NCBI GenBank assembly: GCA_948470255.1
Contig: CAOKOS010000019.1
Span: 1-43,341 of the forward strand
Source: an uncultured Lachnotalea sp.
Lineage (GTDB): Bacteria; Bacillota; Clostridia; Lachnospirales; Lachnospiraceae
Reading direction: 5' to 3'
Length of the DNA stretch: 43,341 nt
Of this stretch, positions 26,828-34,701 are shown piece by piece (the first letter of the stretch is position 1; each line of letters opens with the position of its first letter). Made by a program: the position numbers and the translations under genes. The notes beneath the pieces are model-generated. The model searched no databases and had not been told where the DNA came from. It saw only the letters and a list, made by a program, of their open reading frames with translations.

Positions 26828-27472
26828 ATGAAAGTTACGCTTGAAACGGTGCTGCCGGAGGACATTGAAAAACGGAGTTTTGAAATCATAGAGGAAGAGC
26901 TTGGAGGCCGGAGCCTTCCGGCGGACAAGGCGCCGCTTATCAAACGGGTGATCCATACGTCGGCAGATTTTGAGTATGCGGATACTCTGTGTTTTTCAGA
27001 CGGCGTCATGGAGCGGGCCATGGAAGCCATCCGGTCTGGGGCTTCCATTGTGACAGATACAAAGATGGGATATTCCGGTATCAATAAACGTGTACTGGAA
27101 AAATATGGGGGACAGGTCTGTTGTTTTATGGGAGATGAAGATGTGGCGGAGGCGGCGAAAAGAAATGGAACCACCAGGGCTGTGGCCAGTATGGATAAAG
27201 CAGCGTCCATGGAGGGGCCGTTGATCTTTGCCATTGGGAATGCGCCGACGGCCTTGATACGGCTGTATGAGTTAATCCGGGAGGGGAAAATGTTTCCGGC
27301 TCTGGTGATCGGCGTCCCAGTAGGATTTGTGAATGTGGTACAGTCAAAGGAATTGATTATGGAAACGGAAGTCCCCTATATTGTGTCCAGAGGAAGAAAA
27401 GGCGGCAGCAATGTGGCGGCAGCCATCTGTAATGCGCTTCTTTACATGCTGGACGAAACACGGGGAATATAG
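26828..27472 (+). CDS. cbiC: Cobalt-precorrin-8 methylmutase CbiC
   Basis: Moves the C11 methyl group to C12 of cobalt-precorrin-8, giving cobyrinic acid. The 214-residue protein has the catalytic His43 in KRVIHTSADFEYAD, then TDTKMGYSGINK, FAIGNAPTAL and PVGFVNVVQSKE, all typical of CbiC/CobH. ATG 26828 is chosen since AGGAGGGAC ends just upstream; the frame continues open back to 26747 inside the preceding gene. It is the last gene of the corrinoid run; no clear terminator follows it before the next gene. Confidence 0.95.
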   Translation: MKVTLETVLPEDIEKRSFEIIEEELGGRSLPADKAPLIKRVIHTSADFEYADTLCFSDGVMERAMEAIRSGASIVTDTKMGYSGINKRVLEKYGGQVCCFMGDEDVAEAAKRNGTTRAVASMDKAASMEGPLIFAIGNAPTALIRLYELIREGKMFPALVIGVPVGFVNVVQSKELIMETEVPYIVSRGRKGGSNVAAAICNALLYMLDETRGI

Positions 27473-27478
27473 TATAAT
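27450..27478 (+). promoter_or_regulatory. Predicted promoter upstream of the lipoprotein gene
   Basis: A perfect TATAAT at 27473-27478, directly after the cbiC stop, with TGGACG (27450-27455) 17 bases upstream inside cbiC. A second -35-like TTGACA at 27501-27506 lacks a well-placed -10. It would give a leader of roughly 85 bases before the lipoprotein gene. Inferred from consensus only. Confidence 0.4.
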
Positions 27479-27571
27479 AAGAAAATAATGCTACTGTCGA
27501 TTGACAAGGATATGCACACTCTACTCTGTATGCTCTTGCCAACCGGCGATACGGATGAGGGAGGGTTTTAT

Positions 27572-29005
27572 ATGAAAGCGAAAAAGTATTGCCGTCTGTT
27601 TTTGGCGACAGCGCTGGTCTTTTTACTGATGTGGGTTTCTGGTTGTGGAAAAGATAAGGTGACGGCCAAAAGCCTGATGGAAGAAGTATCTGCCAACATG
27701 GAAGCGGTTGAGTCAGCCAGTATGAATTTAAAGGCTGATATCACCATGGGAATGAAGCAGAGCGGCATCAGTATGAATTTAGAGATGAAGATGGACATGG
27801 ATATTGAGTCGACCATGGATCCTGCGGCTGCTTATATCAAAGGAAATTTATCCATGAACCTGATGGGAATCAATATGGAGATGGAAAGCTACAATGTTGT
27901 TGAAAATGGAAAGGCCGTCTCCTATTCCGGGATGGCCGGCGAGTGGACCAGGACAGAGGTTCCCCTTGAAGACGGCAGCCAGATGGCGGGGATCAATGGC
28001 ATGTTTTCTGACGGCACATCTTTTGACCTGAAAAAAAAGACAGAAAAAATGGACGGCAGAGAGGTATATGTCCTGGAAGGAGAGATTTCAGGAAGATACA
28101 TGGAAGATGTCATGGAAGACATGTCCGGGAGCATGGGAGACATTGACTGGTCTGATATGACCATGGACGTGGTTCTTAAAATTGATGCCAAGACAAAAAT
28201 GCCGGTGGAGGCAGTGATGGACTGCGGGGATGCCTTATCAGGACTGATGGAAGGCGCTATGGCAGCCGCCGGGGTGGGAGATGCCGAAGTTTCCATTGAT
28301 GATTTTGTCATGACTTGTACCTACGAAAGCTTCGATGATGTGGATGAAATCGTGGTGCCGGAAAGTGTGAAAAGGGCAGCCGGGGAGAGCGGCGATACCC
28401 AGAGCGCCCTGGACAGCTTTTTAAACAACAGCGAACCCCAGAGTGATATCCCTTCTTCTTTGCCTGAACAGGGAAATGGAAATGAACAGGCCGCGGAAAG
28501 TGAGGATACGGCTCCTGTACAAAATGCCGACGGGACCTACACCCTTACCCATTTCTTTGGGAAGGACAGCAGTGTAAACATCGTTGTTCCGGAAGGATAT
28601 GAGGTGTCCCCCTATTCGGATAGCGAGTATCTGACTTTGACAGATACATTGGGCCAGCCTTTCAATGAGATTTATATTGGATATATGCTGGACGATGATT
28701 ATACAGAAGAAGAGATGGAAGAATATTATATATCGGACGTAGAGTATTATGAAACAGATGCCAGCTACAGCGATATCGTCGTCCAGGAAAAAAAGATGGT
28801 CAATGTGGGCGGCAGAGATGTGAGCTATGTGAAGATTTCTTATGTTTATGAGAAGGACAGCTATTATGTGGACTACGGAATATGGACGTTTTTGCCGGAT
28901 GGGGATGTTGTCCAGTGCGAAGTGACGGAAAGAAGCTATCAGGAACCTTGCAGCATCCTTGACGATGGTATTGTGGAAACAGTGATGTCTGGGATTACAG
29001 AGTGA
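27572..29005 (+). CDS. Met-rich lipoprotein, DUF6612-like
   Basis: A 477-residue secreted lipoprotein of unknown function. The signal peptide ends in a lipobox VSGC with the lipid-bearing Cys at residue 25. Residues about 35-270 resemble DUF6612/LolA-like lipoproteins of Lachnospiraceae and are strikingly methionine-rich (13 Met in about 68 residues between SANMEAV and MEMESYN). A Ser/Glu/Gln-rich linker (about 290-340) leads to a second, acidic C-terminal domain with many Tyr and Asp. GAGGGAGGG precedes ATG 27572. It lies after the B12 genes and shares a terminator with cbiK, but a link to cobalt is not shown. Confidence 0.7.
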   Translation: MKAKKYCRLFLATALVFLLMWVSGCGKDKVTAKSLMEEVSANMEAVESASMNLKADITMGMKQSGISMNLEMKMDMDIESTMDPAAAYIKGNLSMNLMGINMEMESYNVVENGKAVSYSGMAGEWTRTEVPLEDGSQMAGINGMFSDGTSFDLKKKTEKMDGREVYVLEGEISGRYMEDVMEDMSGSMGDIDWSDMTMDVVLKIDAKTKMPVEAVMDCGDALSGLMEGAMAAAGVGDAEVSIDDFVMTCTYESFDDVDEIVVPESVKRAAGESGDTQSALDSFLNNSEPQSDIPSSLPEQGNGNEQAAESEDTAPVQNADGTYTLTHFFGKDSSVNIVVPEGYEVSPYSDSEYLTLTDTLGQPFNEIYIGYMLDDDYTEEEMEEYYISDVEYYETDASYSDIVVQEKKMVNVGGRDVSYVKISYVYEKDSYYVDYGIWTFLPDGDVVQCEVTERSYQEPCSILDDGIVETVMSGITE

Positions 29006-29040
29006 GATTCCGGGAATACGGCCTCTGAAGCCTATATGAT

Positions 29041-29078
29041 AAAAAGCGGCAGCCTGTCATAGGGCCGCCGCTTTTTTT
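29041..29078. terminator. Bidirectional intrinsic terminator
   Basis: Perfect 10-base stem AAAAAGCGGC (29041-29050) / GCCGCTTTTT (29067-29076), a 16-base loop, and T-runs on both strands. It serves the lipoprotein gene on the + strand and cbiK on the - strand. The stop codon of cbiK (29057-29059) is inside the loop and its last codons form one arm. Confidence 0.88.
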
Positions 29079-29839
29079 GCGTGCTCTGTAAAGAGTTTTT
29101 GAACTTCCCTGTATTCTCCAAGGCCTTTTAAAATACAGGATACTTCATAGCCTTCCCCTAAAAATTCATTTTTCCAGGAGTCCGCGCTGTCTCCGGCCAT
29201 ATCATTGATGGCATGGTCTCCGGCCACAATCATCAAAGGAGCCAGGAGGACTTTTTTCGGCGCTTTTTTTCGGACTAAGTCTTTGACAAGATCCAGGTCG
29301 GGATAGCCTTCCACAGTACCGATATAAATATTCTGATGGCCGTCTGCCTTTAACATATAGTCTAGGGCAGGGTAGACAGCATTGGCGTAATGTTCGCTGC
29401 CATGGCCCATGAACACCAGGAACTCTTCTTCCCTGAGATTGGAAAATTCCTTTGTGACACTGTCGATGAGGGCGCGGTAGTCCTCCGTGTCCGTGAGCAG
29501 CGGGCTGCCCACCCGGATGGAATGGAAACGCCCTTTACAGGCGTCCAGGGCTTTCAACATATTGTCATTTTCAATACCGTTGATGATATGGGTAGGCTGA
29601 ACAATGAGGTCGGTAAAGCCGTCGGCCAGAAAGCCTTCCAGGGCTTCTTCCACCGTATCCACATGGAACCCGTCCCTTTTTTTCAACTTTTTTATAATCA
29701 TGCCGCTGGTAAAAGCACGGCGGACTTCACATTCTGGAAACGCGTCTCCGATGGCGGTTTCAATGGCCTGGATATTTTTTATAAATGCGTCCTGGTAGCT
29801 GGTGCCGAAGCTGACCACCAGGATCCCTGTTTTTGTCAT
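29057..29839 (-). CDS. cbiK: Sirohydrochlorin cobaltochelatase CbiK
   Basis: Inserts Co2+ into sirohydrochlorin, the first committed step of the anaerobic B12 pathway. The 260-residue protein is a class II chelatase with LVVSFGTSYQDAF at the N-terminus, the metal-site His146 in FMGHGSEHYANAVY, and His209 in IVAGDHAINDMAG, matching the catalytic His pair of Salmonella CbiK. No signal peptide is present, so it is cytoplasmic. It is the only gene on the minus strand, with its own promoter (29864-29892) and an AAGGG ribosome site, so it can be expressed separately from the main B12 run. Confidence 0.95.
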   Translation of the reverse strand: MTKTGILVVSFGTSYQDAFIKNIQAIETAIGDAFPECEVRRAFTSGMIIKKLKKRDGFHVDTVEEALEGFLADGFTDLIVQPTHIINGIENDNMLKALDACKGRFHSIRVGSPLLTDTEDYRALIDSVTKEFSNLREEEFLVFMGHGSEHYANAVYPALDYMLKADGHQNIYIGTVEGYPDLDLVKDLVRKKAPKKVLLAPLMIVAGDHAINDMAGDSADSWKNEFLGEGYEVSCILKGLGEYREVQKLFTEHAKKAAAL

Positions 29840-29863
29840 CAGTCATCCCTTCTTTCTTTCATG

Positions 29864-29892
29864 AGTCTATCATCTGGGAGAAGTCTTGTCAA
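29864..29892 (-). promoter_or_regulatory. Predicted promoter for cbiK
   Basis: On the minus strand, TTGACA (29887-29892) and TAGACT (29864-29869) are separated by exactly 17 bases, 25 bases before the cbiK start codon. The -35 box is perfect. There is too little leader for a cobalamin riboswitch. Confidence 0.6.
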
Positions 29893-30020
29893 TGAGAAGG
29901 AATTTAAATCTCAGCATTTTTTATTTTTAGAAAAATCCAGAAACTCAAAGAAGGAGGTACGCATGGAGACAAGATTCCGGCATAGAATGAAAAAAAGAAA
30001 TGATTTAGAGGAGACATATC

Positions 30021-31310
30021 ATGCGGGGAAGAAAAAGAAAGGCCATTTTTTTACTGTGGCTGTTTTTGGCTGCAGTTTTTATTCCTGGCCGGCCGACATA
30101 CGCAGGCGGAGGAGAAATAGAAGAAAGGGACGTGGAAGAAACAGGGATTACCAAGGAGGCAGCGGCGGGGGCATTGGAAGGCCCGGGGGAACTTTACGCT
30201 CTGAGCGCGGTACTTCTGGACGGGGATTCCGGACGGGTGCTTTATGAGAAAAATGGTTATGAGGTACGTGCCATGGCCAGTACCACAAAAATCATGACGT
30301 GTATTCTTGCTTTGGAAAATCTGGATGAGAATACCGTAGTCACAGCTTCTTCTAAGGCGGCGTCCCAGCCGAAAGTCCGTTTGGGAGTACGGGATGGGGA
30401 ACAGTATGTGCTGAAGGATTTGCTTTATTCACTGATGCTGGAATCCCACAATGACTCTGCGGTGGTGGTGGCAGAAGCTGTTTCGGGAAGTGTGGATGGT
30501 TTTGCAACACTGATGAACCAGAAAGCAAGGGAAATTGGATGTAAGAATACCTGCTTTTTGACACCAAACGGGCTGGATGCAAAAAAAGAGGAAAATGGAG
30601 TCACTGTATCCCATTCCACCACAGCGGCGGATTTGGCCCGTATCATGCGTTACTGTACGATGGAATCTCCTAAAAAAGAACGGTTCCGGGAGATTACAGG
30701 GACGGCATCCTACCAGTTTCAGGCTGCGGGGAGAAACTTTTCCTGCAATAACCACAATGCTTTTCTGAACATGATGGAAGGGGCTTTTTCCGGAAAGACA
30801 GGATTTACAGGGGAAGCAGGGTACTGTTATGTGGGAGCGCTGTCCAGAGATGGAAAGACATTGATTGTGGCGCTTCTTGGATGTGGATGGCCCAACAATA
30901 AAACTTATAAATGGAAAGATACCAGGAAGCTGATGGAATACGGGCTTTCCAGTTATACATATAGGGATATCTACCAGAAACCGGAGCTTTCCAGCCTTCC
31001 GGTGGAAGAGGGGATTGCGGATACAGGAGAGCCATCAGGAAACGCTGTGGTTCCACTGGTTGAGGTCAAAGGGGAGGGAAGCAGGTGGCAGCTTCTGATG
31101 AAAGAAGGAGAAGAGGTGGATGTTGAAATGGAATTGGAAACTTCACTGACGGCCCCTGTGGCAAAAGACCGGAAGGTGGGGGAAATCGTGTATCGCCTGG
31201 AGGGTGAGGTGGTGGCTTTCAGTGAAATCCGTACGGCAAAAGCTGTGGGGAGGCGTGATTTTAAGTGGTGCCTTTTGAAAACTGTAGAGCAGTTCTGGGA
31301 TGGATTTTAA
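30021..31310 (+). CDS. D-alanyl-D-alanine carboxypeptidase (S11 family, DacA/DacF-like)
   Basis: Trims the terminal D-Ala from peptidoglycan pentapeptides outside the membrane. The 429-residue protein has a signal peptide probably cut after TYA (residue 28), then the penicillin-binding motifs: S87-T-T-K90 in MASTTKIMT, S142-H-N144, and K259-T-G261 in FSGKTGFTG. A beta-rich C-terminal domain follows from about residue 335, ending in a weakly hydrophobic stretch that may anchor it. ATG 30021 has GAGGAG seven bases upstream. Another well-supported start (29963, AAGGAGG) opens a different frame and is treated separately. The paralogue cannot be named from the sequence. Confidence 0.92.
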   Translation: MRGRKRKAIFLLWLFLAAVFIPGRPTYAGGGEIEERDVEETGITKEAAAGALEGPGELYALSAVLLDGDSGRVLYEKNGYEVRAMASTTKIMTCILALENLDENTVVTASSKAASQPKVRLGVRDGEQYVLKDLLYSLMLESHNDSAVVVAEAVSGSVDGFATLMNQKAREIGCKNTCFLTPNGLDAKKEENGVTVSHSTTAADLARIMRYCTMESPKKERFREITGTASYQFQAAGRNFSCNNHNAFLNMMEGAFSGKTGFTGEAGYCYVGALSRDGKTLIVALLGCGWPNNKTYKWKDTRKLMEYGLSSYTYRDIYQKPELSSLPVEEGIADTGEPSGNAVVPLVEVKGEGSRWQLLMKEGEEVDVEMELETSLTAPVAKDRKVGEIVYRLEGEVVAFSEIRTAKAVGRRDFKWCLLKTVEQFWDGF

Positions 31311-31331
31311 CGAAGGCTCAAAGAAAAAGGA

Positions 31332-31360
31332 TTGGATAACTCTGAAATTTTATGTATAAT
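31332..31360 (+). promoter_or_regulatory. Predicted promoter for the DUF5685/J-domain pair
   Basis: TTGGAT (31332-31337) and a perfect TATAAT (31355-31360) are spaced by 17 bases, 67 bases before the GTG start at 31428. Inferred from consensus only. Confidence 0.6.
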
Positions 31361-31427
31361 AAAGCCATAGTTGGATTTGCCTTTTTACATAATGTGCGGG
31401 GAAACTGGCGGAGAGGAGGAAAGTCGG

Positions 31428-32270
31428 GTGTTCGGCTATGTGACAATTAATAAACCGGAACTTAAAATCCGGGAATTTCAGCGTTATCAAGGTTATTACT
31501 GCGGCATTTGCCGGAGCTTAAGGCTGCGGTACGGGTTTTCGGGGCAGATGGCATTAAATTACGATATGGTATTTCTGGCGGCCCTGCTTACAGGGCTTTA
31601 TGAAGGGAAAGAATACAGAGCCATGCGCCGGTGCGCTCTTCATCCGGCGGGTAAGCATTTGTCCATTCAGAATACGTATATTGATTATGCGGCGGATATG
31701 ACGATGATTTTGGCTTACCATAATTTGATGGACGACTGGCAGGATGACAGAAATGTAGCGCGTCTGGCGGCGGCCGGGGTTTTAAAAAGGAAGTGTAAAA
31801 TTTTAGAGACAAAGTATCCGAGGCAGTGGAATATGGTGTCCTCCTGTATTAAAAAGCTTCACGGTTATGAGCGGGAGAAAAATACAAATTTGGACGGTGT
31901 CTCAGGCTGTATGGGACAGCTCCTGGGGGAAATCCTGGTTTATAAAAAAGATACATGGGAAGAGAGCCTTAGGACAATGGGCTTTTATCTCGGAAAATTT
32001 ATCTATTTGATGGATGCCTATGAAGACCTTTTGCAGGATGAAAAGCGGGGGCAGTATAATTCCCTTCAGTATCAAAAAAACAGGCCGGATTTTGAAGCAT
32101 GGTTTTCCCAGACACTCAACATGATGATGGCCGGGTGTGCAGGGGCTTTTGAGCGGCTGCCGGTCATAAAGGATGTTGCTATTTTAAGGAATATATTGTA
32201 TGCTGGTGTTTGGACAAAATATGACTGTATTGTGAAGAAACGGGAAGAAAGAACGGGAGAACAAGAATGA
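31428..32270 (+). CDS. DUF5685 family protein
   Basis: A 280-residue mainly helical protein of unknown function, common in Lachnospiraceae. The opening [19 protein letters not shown] is typical of DUF5685. Features visible: C25-x2-C28 and C69-x2-H72, a possible zinc site; an acidic MDDWQDD motif (101-107); and [16 protein letters not shown] (196-211), preceded by a helix. The last two resemble the two Asp-rich motifs of squalene/phytoene synthases, an idea developed in the findings. GTG 31428 is chosen because AGGAGG (31414-31419) is eight bases upstream. The stop overlaps the next start by four bases, tying it to the J-domain protein. Confidence 0.75.
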   Translation: MFGYVTINKPELKIREFQRYQGYYCGICRSLRLRYGFSGQMALNYDMVFLAALLTGLYEGKEYRAMRRCALHPAGKHLSIQNTYIDYAADMTMILAYHNLMDDWQDDRNVARLAAAGVLKRKCKILETKYPRQWNMVSSCIKKLHGYEREKNTNLDGVSGCMGQLLGEILVYKKDTWEESLRTMGFYLGKFIYLMDAYEDLLQDEKRGQYNSLQYQKNRPDFEAWFSQTLNMMMAGCAGAFERLPVIKDVAILRNILYAGVWTKYDCIVKKREERTGEQE

Positions 32271-32941
32271 ATCCTTATGAAGTGCTGGGGGTGGAGCCTT
32301 CGGCTTCCGATGAAGAAGTGAAAAAAGCTTACCGGAATTTGAGCAGGAAGTATCACCCGGACTCCAATGTCAACAGCGCCCATCCGGAAATGGCAGAAGC
32401 AAAGTTTAAAGAAGTCCAGCAGGCTTATGATATCATTATGAAAAAGAGGCAGGGTGGAAACGCTGGCTACAGGGGCGGCAGCTATGACGGAGACGGGCAG
32501 GGGAGTTATGGGAATCCTTTCGGGGGCTTCGGCGGCTTTGGGGGTTTTGGCGGCCAGAGCCAGGGAGGTGGTTATCAGAGTGAGACAGACAGCCATCTGC
32601 GGGCAGCGGCCAATTATATCAATTCCGGCCACTATAAGGAAGCGTTACATGTGCTGGACGGCATTAAGGACAGGGGAGGCACCTGGTATTATTATCATGC
32701 CGCGGCAAATTCCGGCATAGGAAACAATATCCAGGCCATGGAATCGGCCAGAAAGGCTGTGGAACTGGAGCCGGGCAACGCCCGTTTCCGTATGCTTCTT
32801 TCGCAGCTGGAATCCGGCGGAAGCTGGTATCGGTCCATGGGGGAAGGTTATGGAAGGGGAATGGGAAATGCAGGCGGCTGGTGCTGCCAGATGCTGCTTT
32901 TAAATGCATGTTTAAATTTATGCTGCTGCAGGCCGTATTAA
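32267..32941 (+). CDS. J-domain protein with TPR-like region and Cys-rich tail
   Basis: A 224-residue co-chaperone-like protein. Residues 1-62 form a J domain with the Hsp70-activating HPD at 30-32. A Gly/Phe-rich linker follows (repeated GGF units around 84-95), then a helical stretch resembling tetratricopeptide repeats ([34 protein letters not shown]). The C-terminus is hydrophobic with six Cys in the last 19 residues. It lacks the zinc-finger and client-binding domains of DnaJ, so it is a specialised type III J protein, probably acting with the DUF5685 protein to which it is coupled by an ATGA overlap. Confidence 0.85.
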   Translation: MNPYEVLGVEPSASDEEVKKAYRNLSRKYHPDSNVNSAHPEMAEAKFKEVQQAYDIIMKKRQGGNAGYRGGSYDGDGQGSYGNPFGGFGGFGGFGGQSQGGGYQSETDSHLRAAANYINSGHYKEALHVLDGIKDRGGTWYYYHAAANSGIGNNIQAMESARKAVELEPGNARFRMLLSQLESGGSWYRSMGEGYGRGMGNAGGWCCQMLLLNACLNLCCCRPY

Positions 32942-33059
32942 ACTATTTGAACCGCTGCGCCGGCCGGCTACTGGGCCGGGGAGAGGCGCGGTGGTTTCAC
33001 AGGGTTAATACGGTTCTTTACCGCATAAAAACTGGAAAAAAATGACAGAAATATAGTTA

Positions 33060-33089
33060 GCCGGGTTTATTTAACCGGCAAATTTTTTT
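33060..33089 (+). terminator. Intrinsic terminator after the J-domain gene
   Basis: GCCGGGTT (33060-33067) pairs with AACCGGC (33073-33079) with one bulged G and a five-base loop, followed by seven T residues (33083-33089). The 290-base gap 32942-33231 also holds a GC hairpin CCGGCC/GGCCGG (32960-32965 / 32974-32979) and the promoter at 33148. Nothing else was recognised in it. Confidence 0.75.
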
Positions 33090-33147
33090 GTTTATAATAT
33101 TCTTATGAAAATTTTGAAGGAAAGATGTCAAAACTCTTAAATAATTC

Positions 33148-33176
33148 TTGATAAATAGTTGTGTGTAGGCTATAAT
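33148..33176 (+). promoter_or_regulatory. Strong predicted promoter of the decarboxylase operon
   Basis: TTGATA (33148-33153) and a perfect TATAAT (33171-33176) separated by exactly 17 bases, 55 bases before the ATG of the carboxyltransferase gene. This is the best sigma-A match in the window and agrees with a highly expressed operon. A second TATAAT at 33093-33098 overlaps the terminator tail and is less likely. Confidence 0.75.
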
Positions 33177-33231
33177 TAAAATCGGCAGAAAATGGTTTTA
33201 CTTTTTATAAATGAAAATGGAGGACTGCAAA

Positions 33232-34686
33232 ATGAGTAATTTATCTACAGGAAAAGCAAGCGAGAGGATCGCCGGCTTACTTGACGCTCAGAGTTTTGTG
33301 GAAATCGGAAGCTATGTAACTGCAAGGAGCACCGATTTCAATCTGGCGGACAAAGAAACCCCGGCGGACGGCGTTGTCACCGGATACGGCACCATTGACG
33401 GCAGCCTGGTATATGTGTACAGCCAGGACGCTTCCGTACTTGGTGGTTCCATGGGGGAAATGCATGCAAAGAAGATTTCCGCCGTATATGCCCTGGCTAT
33501 GAAAATGGGAGCGCCGGTCATCGGATTGATCGACTGCGCGGGACTCAGGCTTCAGGAAGGGACAGATGCCCTTCAGGCATTTGGTGAGCTTTATAAAAAC
33601 CAGACGGACGCATCCGGTGTAATTCCGCAGATTACAGCTGTATTTGGCACCTGCGGCGGCGGTATGGGTGTAGTTCCCGCATTGACTGATTTTACATTTA
33701 TGGAAAAGGATAGCGCGAAACTGTTTGTAAACGCTCCCAATGCATTGGATGGGAACTCCGTATCTAAATGCGATACTGCATCTGCGGCATATCAGAGCGA
33801 GACAGTAGGTTCTGTGGATGTCGCGGCATCTGAAGCAGAGATTTTTGACGAGATCAGAAAACTGGTTTCCGTGCTGCCCGCCAACAATGAGGATGACCTT
33901 TCTTTTGATGAATGTACAGATGATTTAAACCGTGTATGTGAAGATCTCGAAAACTGTACAGGAGATACCTCCATTGCCCTGTCCATGATTTCAGATGACA
34001 ATTTCTTCTTTGAAACAAAGAGAGCACATGCGAAAGAGATGGTAACTGGTTTTATCCGCCTAAACGGCAGCACAGTTGGCGCAGTGGCCAACCGTTCGGA
34101 AGTATGTGATGAAGAAGGCAATGTCACAGAGACTTTTGATGGCGTATTGACAAGCGCAGGCTGTAAAAAGGCAGCGGAATTCGTGGAATTTTGCGACGCC
34201 TTTGGTATTCCGGTACTGACCCTCACCAATGTAAAGGGATATAAGGCCAATAAGCATCAGGAGAGAAAAATTGCGAAGGCTGTAGCAGAGATGACATATG
34301 CCTTTGCGAATGCAACTGTACCGAAAGTAAACGTCATTGTAGGCGCTGCTTATGGAAGCGCTTATGTGGCTATGAACAGTAAATCTATCGGCGCCGATGT
34401 AGTATTTGCATGGCCTTCCGCCTCTATTGGCATGATGGATGCAAAGAGTGCGGCAAAGATTATCTATGCGGATGAGATCGAAAAGGCAGAGGACGGCGCG
34501 GCCCTTCTTGCAGAGAAGACAAAAGCTTATGCACAGCTTCAGTCCAGCGCCCTGTCTGCGGCCAAGAGAGGTTATGTGGATAATATTATTGACGCGCAGG
34601 ATACCAGAAAATATGTGATCGGAGCCTTCGAGATGCTTTTCACTAAAAGGGATGAGCGTCCGGCAAAGAAGCACGGCACAGTATAA
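33232..34686 (+). CDS. Biotin-dependent carboxyltransferase, 12S/MmdA-like
   Basis: A 484-residue protein of the acyl-CoA carboxyltransferase family (two crotonase-like halves), related to methylmalonyl-CoA and glutaconyl-CoA decarboxylase alpha subunits. Visible features: RIAGLLDAQSFVEIG start, DGVVTGYGTIDG, the first oxyanion loop GTCGGGMGVVPALTDF, and the second GAAYGSAYVAMNSK. It is somewhat divergent; the more usual first loop is GPCAGGA. ATG 33232 has GGAGG eight bases upstream. It opens an operon with oadG, a biotin carrier, oadB and oadA. The acyl-CoA substrate (methylmalonyl, malonyl or other) cannot be decided from sequence. Confidence 0.85.
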   Translation: MSNLSTGKASERIAGLLDAQSFVEIGSYVTARSTDFNLADKETPADGVVTGYGTIDGSLVYVYSQDASVLGGSMGEMHAKKISAVYALAMKMGAPVIGLIDCAGLRLQEGTDALQAFGELYKNQTDASGVIPQITAVFGTCGGGMGVVPALTDFTFMEKDSAKLFVNAPNALDGNSVSKCDTASAAYQSETVGSVDVAASEAEIFDEIRKLVSVLPANNEDDLSFDECTDDLNRVCEDLENCTGDTSIALSMISDDNFFFETKRAHAKEMVTGFIRLNGSTVGAVANRSEVCDEEGNVTETFDGVLTSAGCKKAAEFVEFCDAFGIPVLTLTNVKGYKANKHQERKIAKAVAEMTYAFANATVPKVNVIVGAAYGSAYVAMNSKSIGADVVFAWPSASIGMMDAKSAAKIIYADEIEKAEDGAALLAEKTKAYAQLQSSALSAAKRGYVDNIIDAQDTRKYVIGAFEMLFTKRDERPAKKHGTV

Positions 34687-34701
34687 AAATGAGGTGACCA
34701 T

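Noticed and set aside
29390..29950. Long + strand frame opposite cbiK
   Set aside because: It is the complement of cbiK, has no ribosome site and resembles no known protein; cbiK has clear motifs and its own promoter.
32942..33231. Possible riboswitch or small RNA in the 290-base gap before the decarboxylase operon
   Set aside because: The gap is explained by a GC hairpin, a terminator and a promoter; the leader after the promoter is only about 50 bases, with no motif I recognise.
34060..34701. 213-codon minus-strand frame within the carboxyltransferase gene
   Set aside because: Antisense to a well-supported gene, with no promoter or family similarity.
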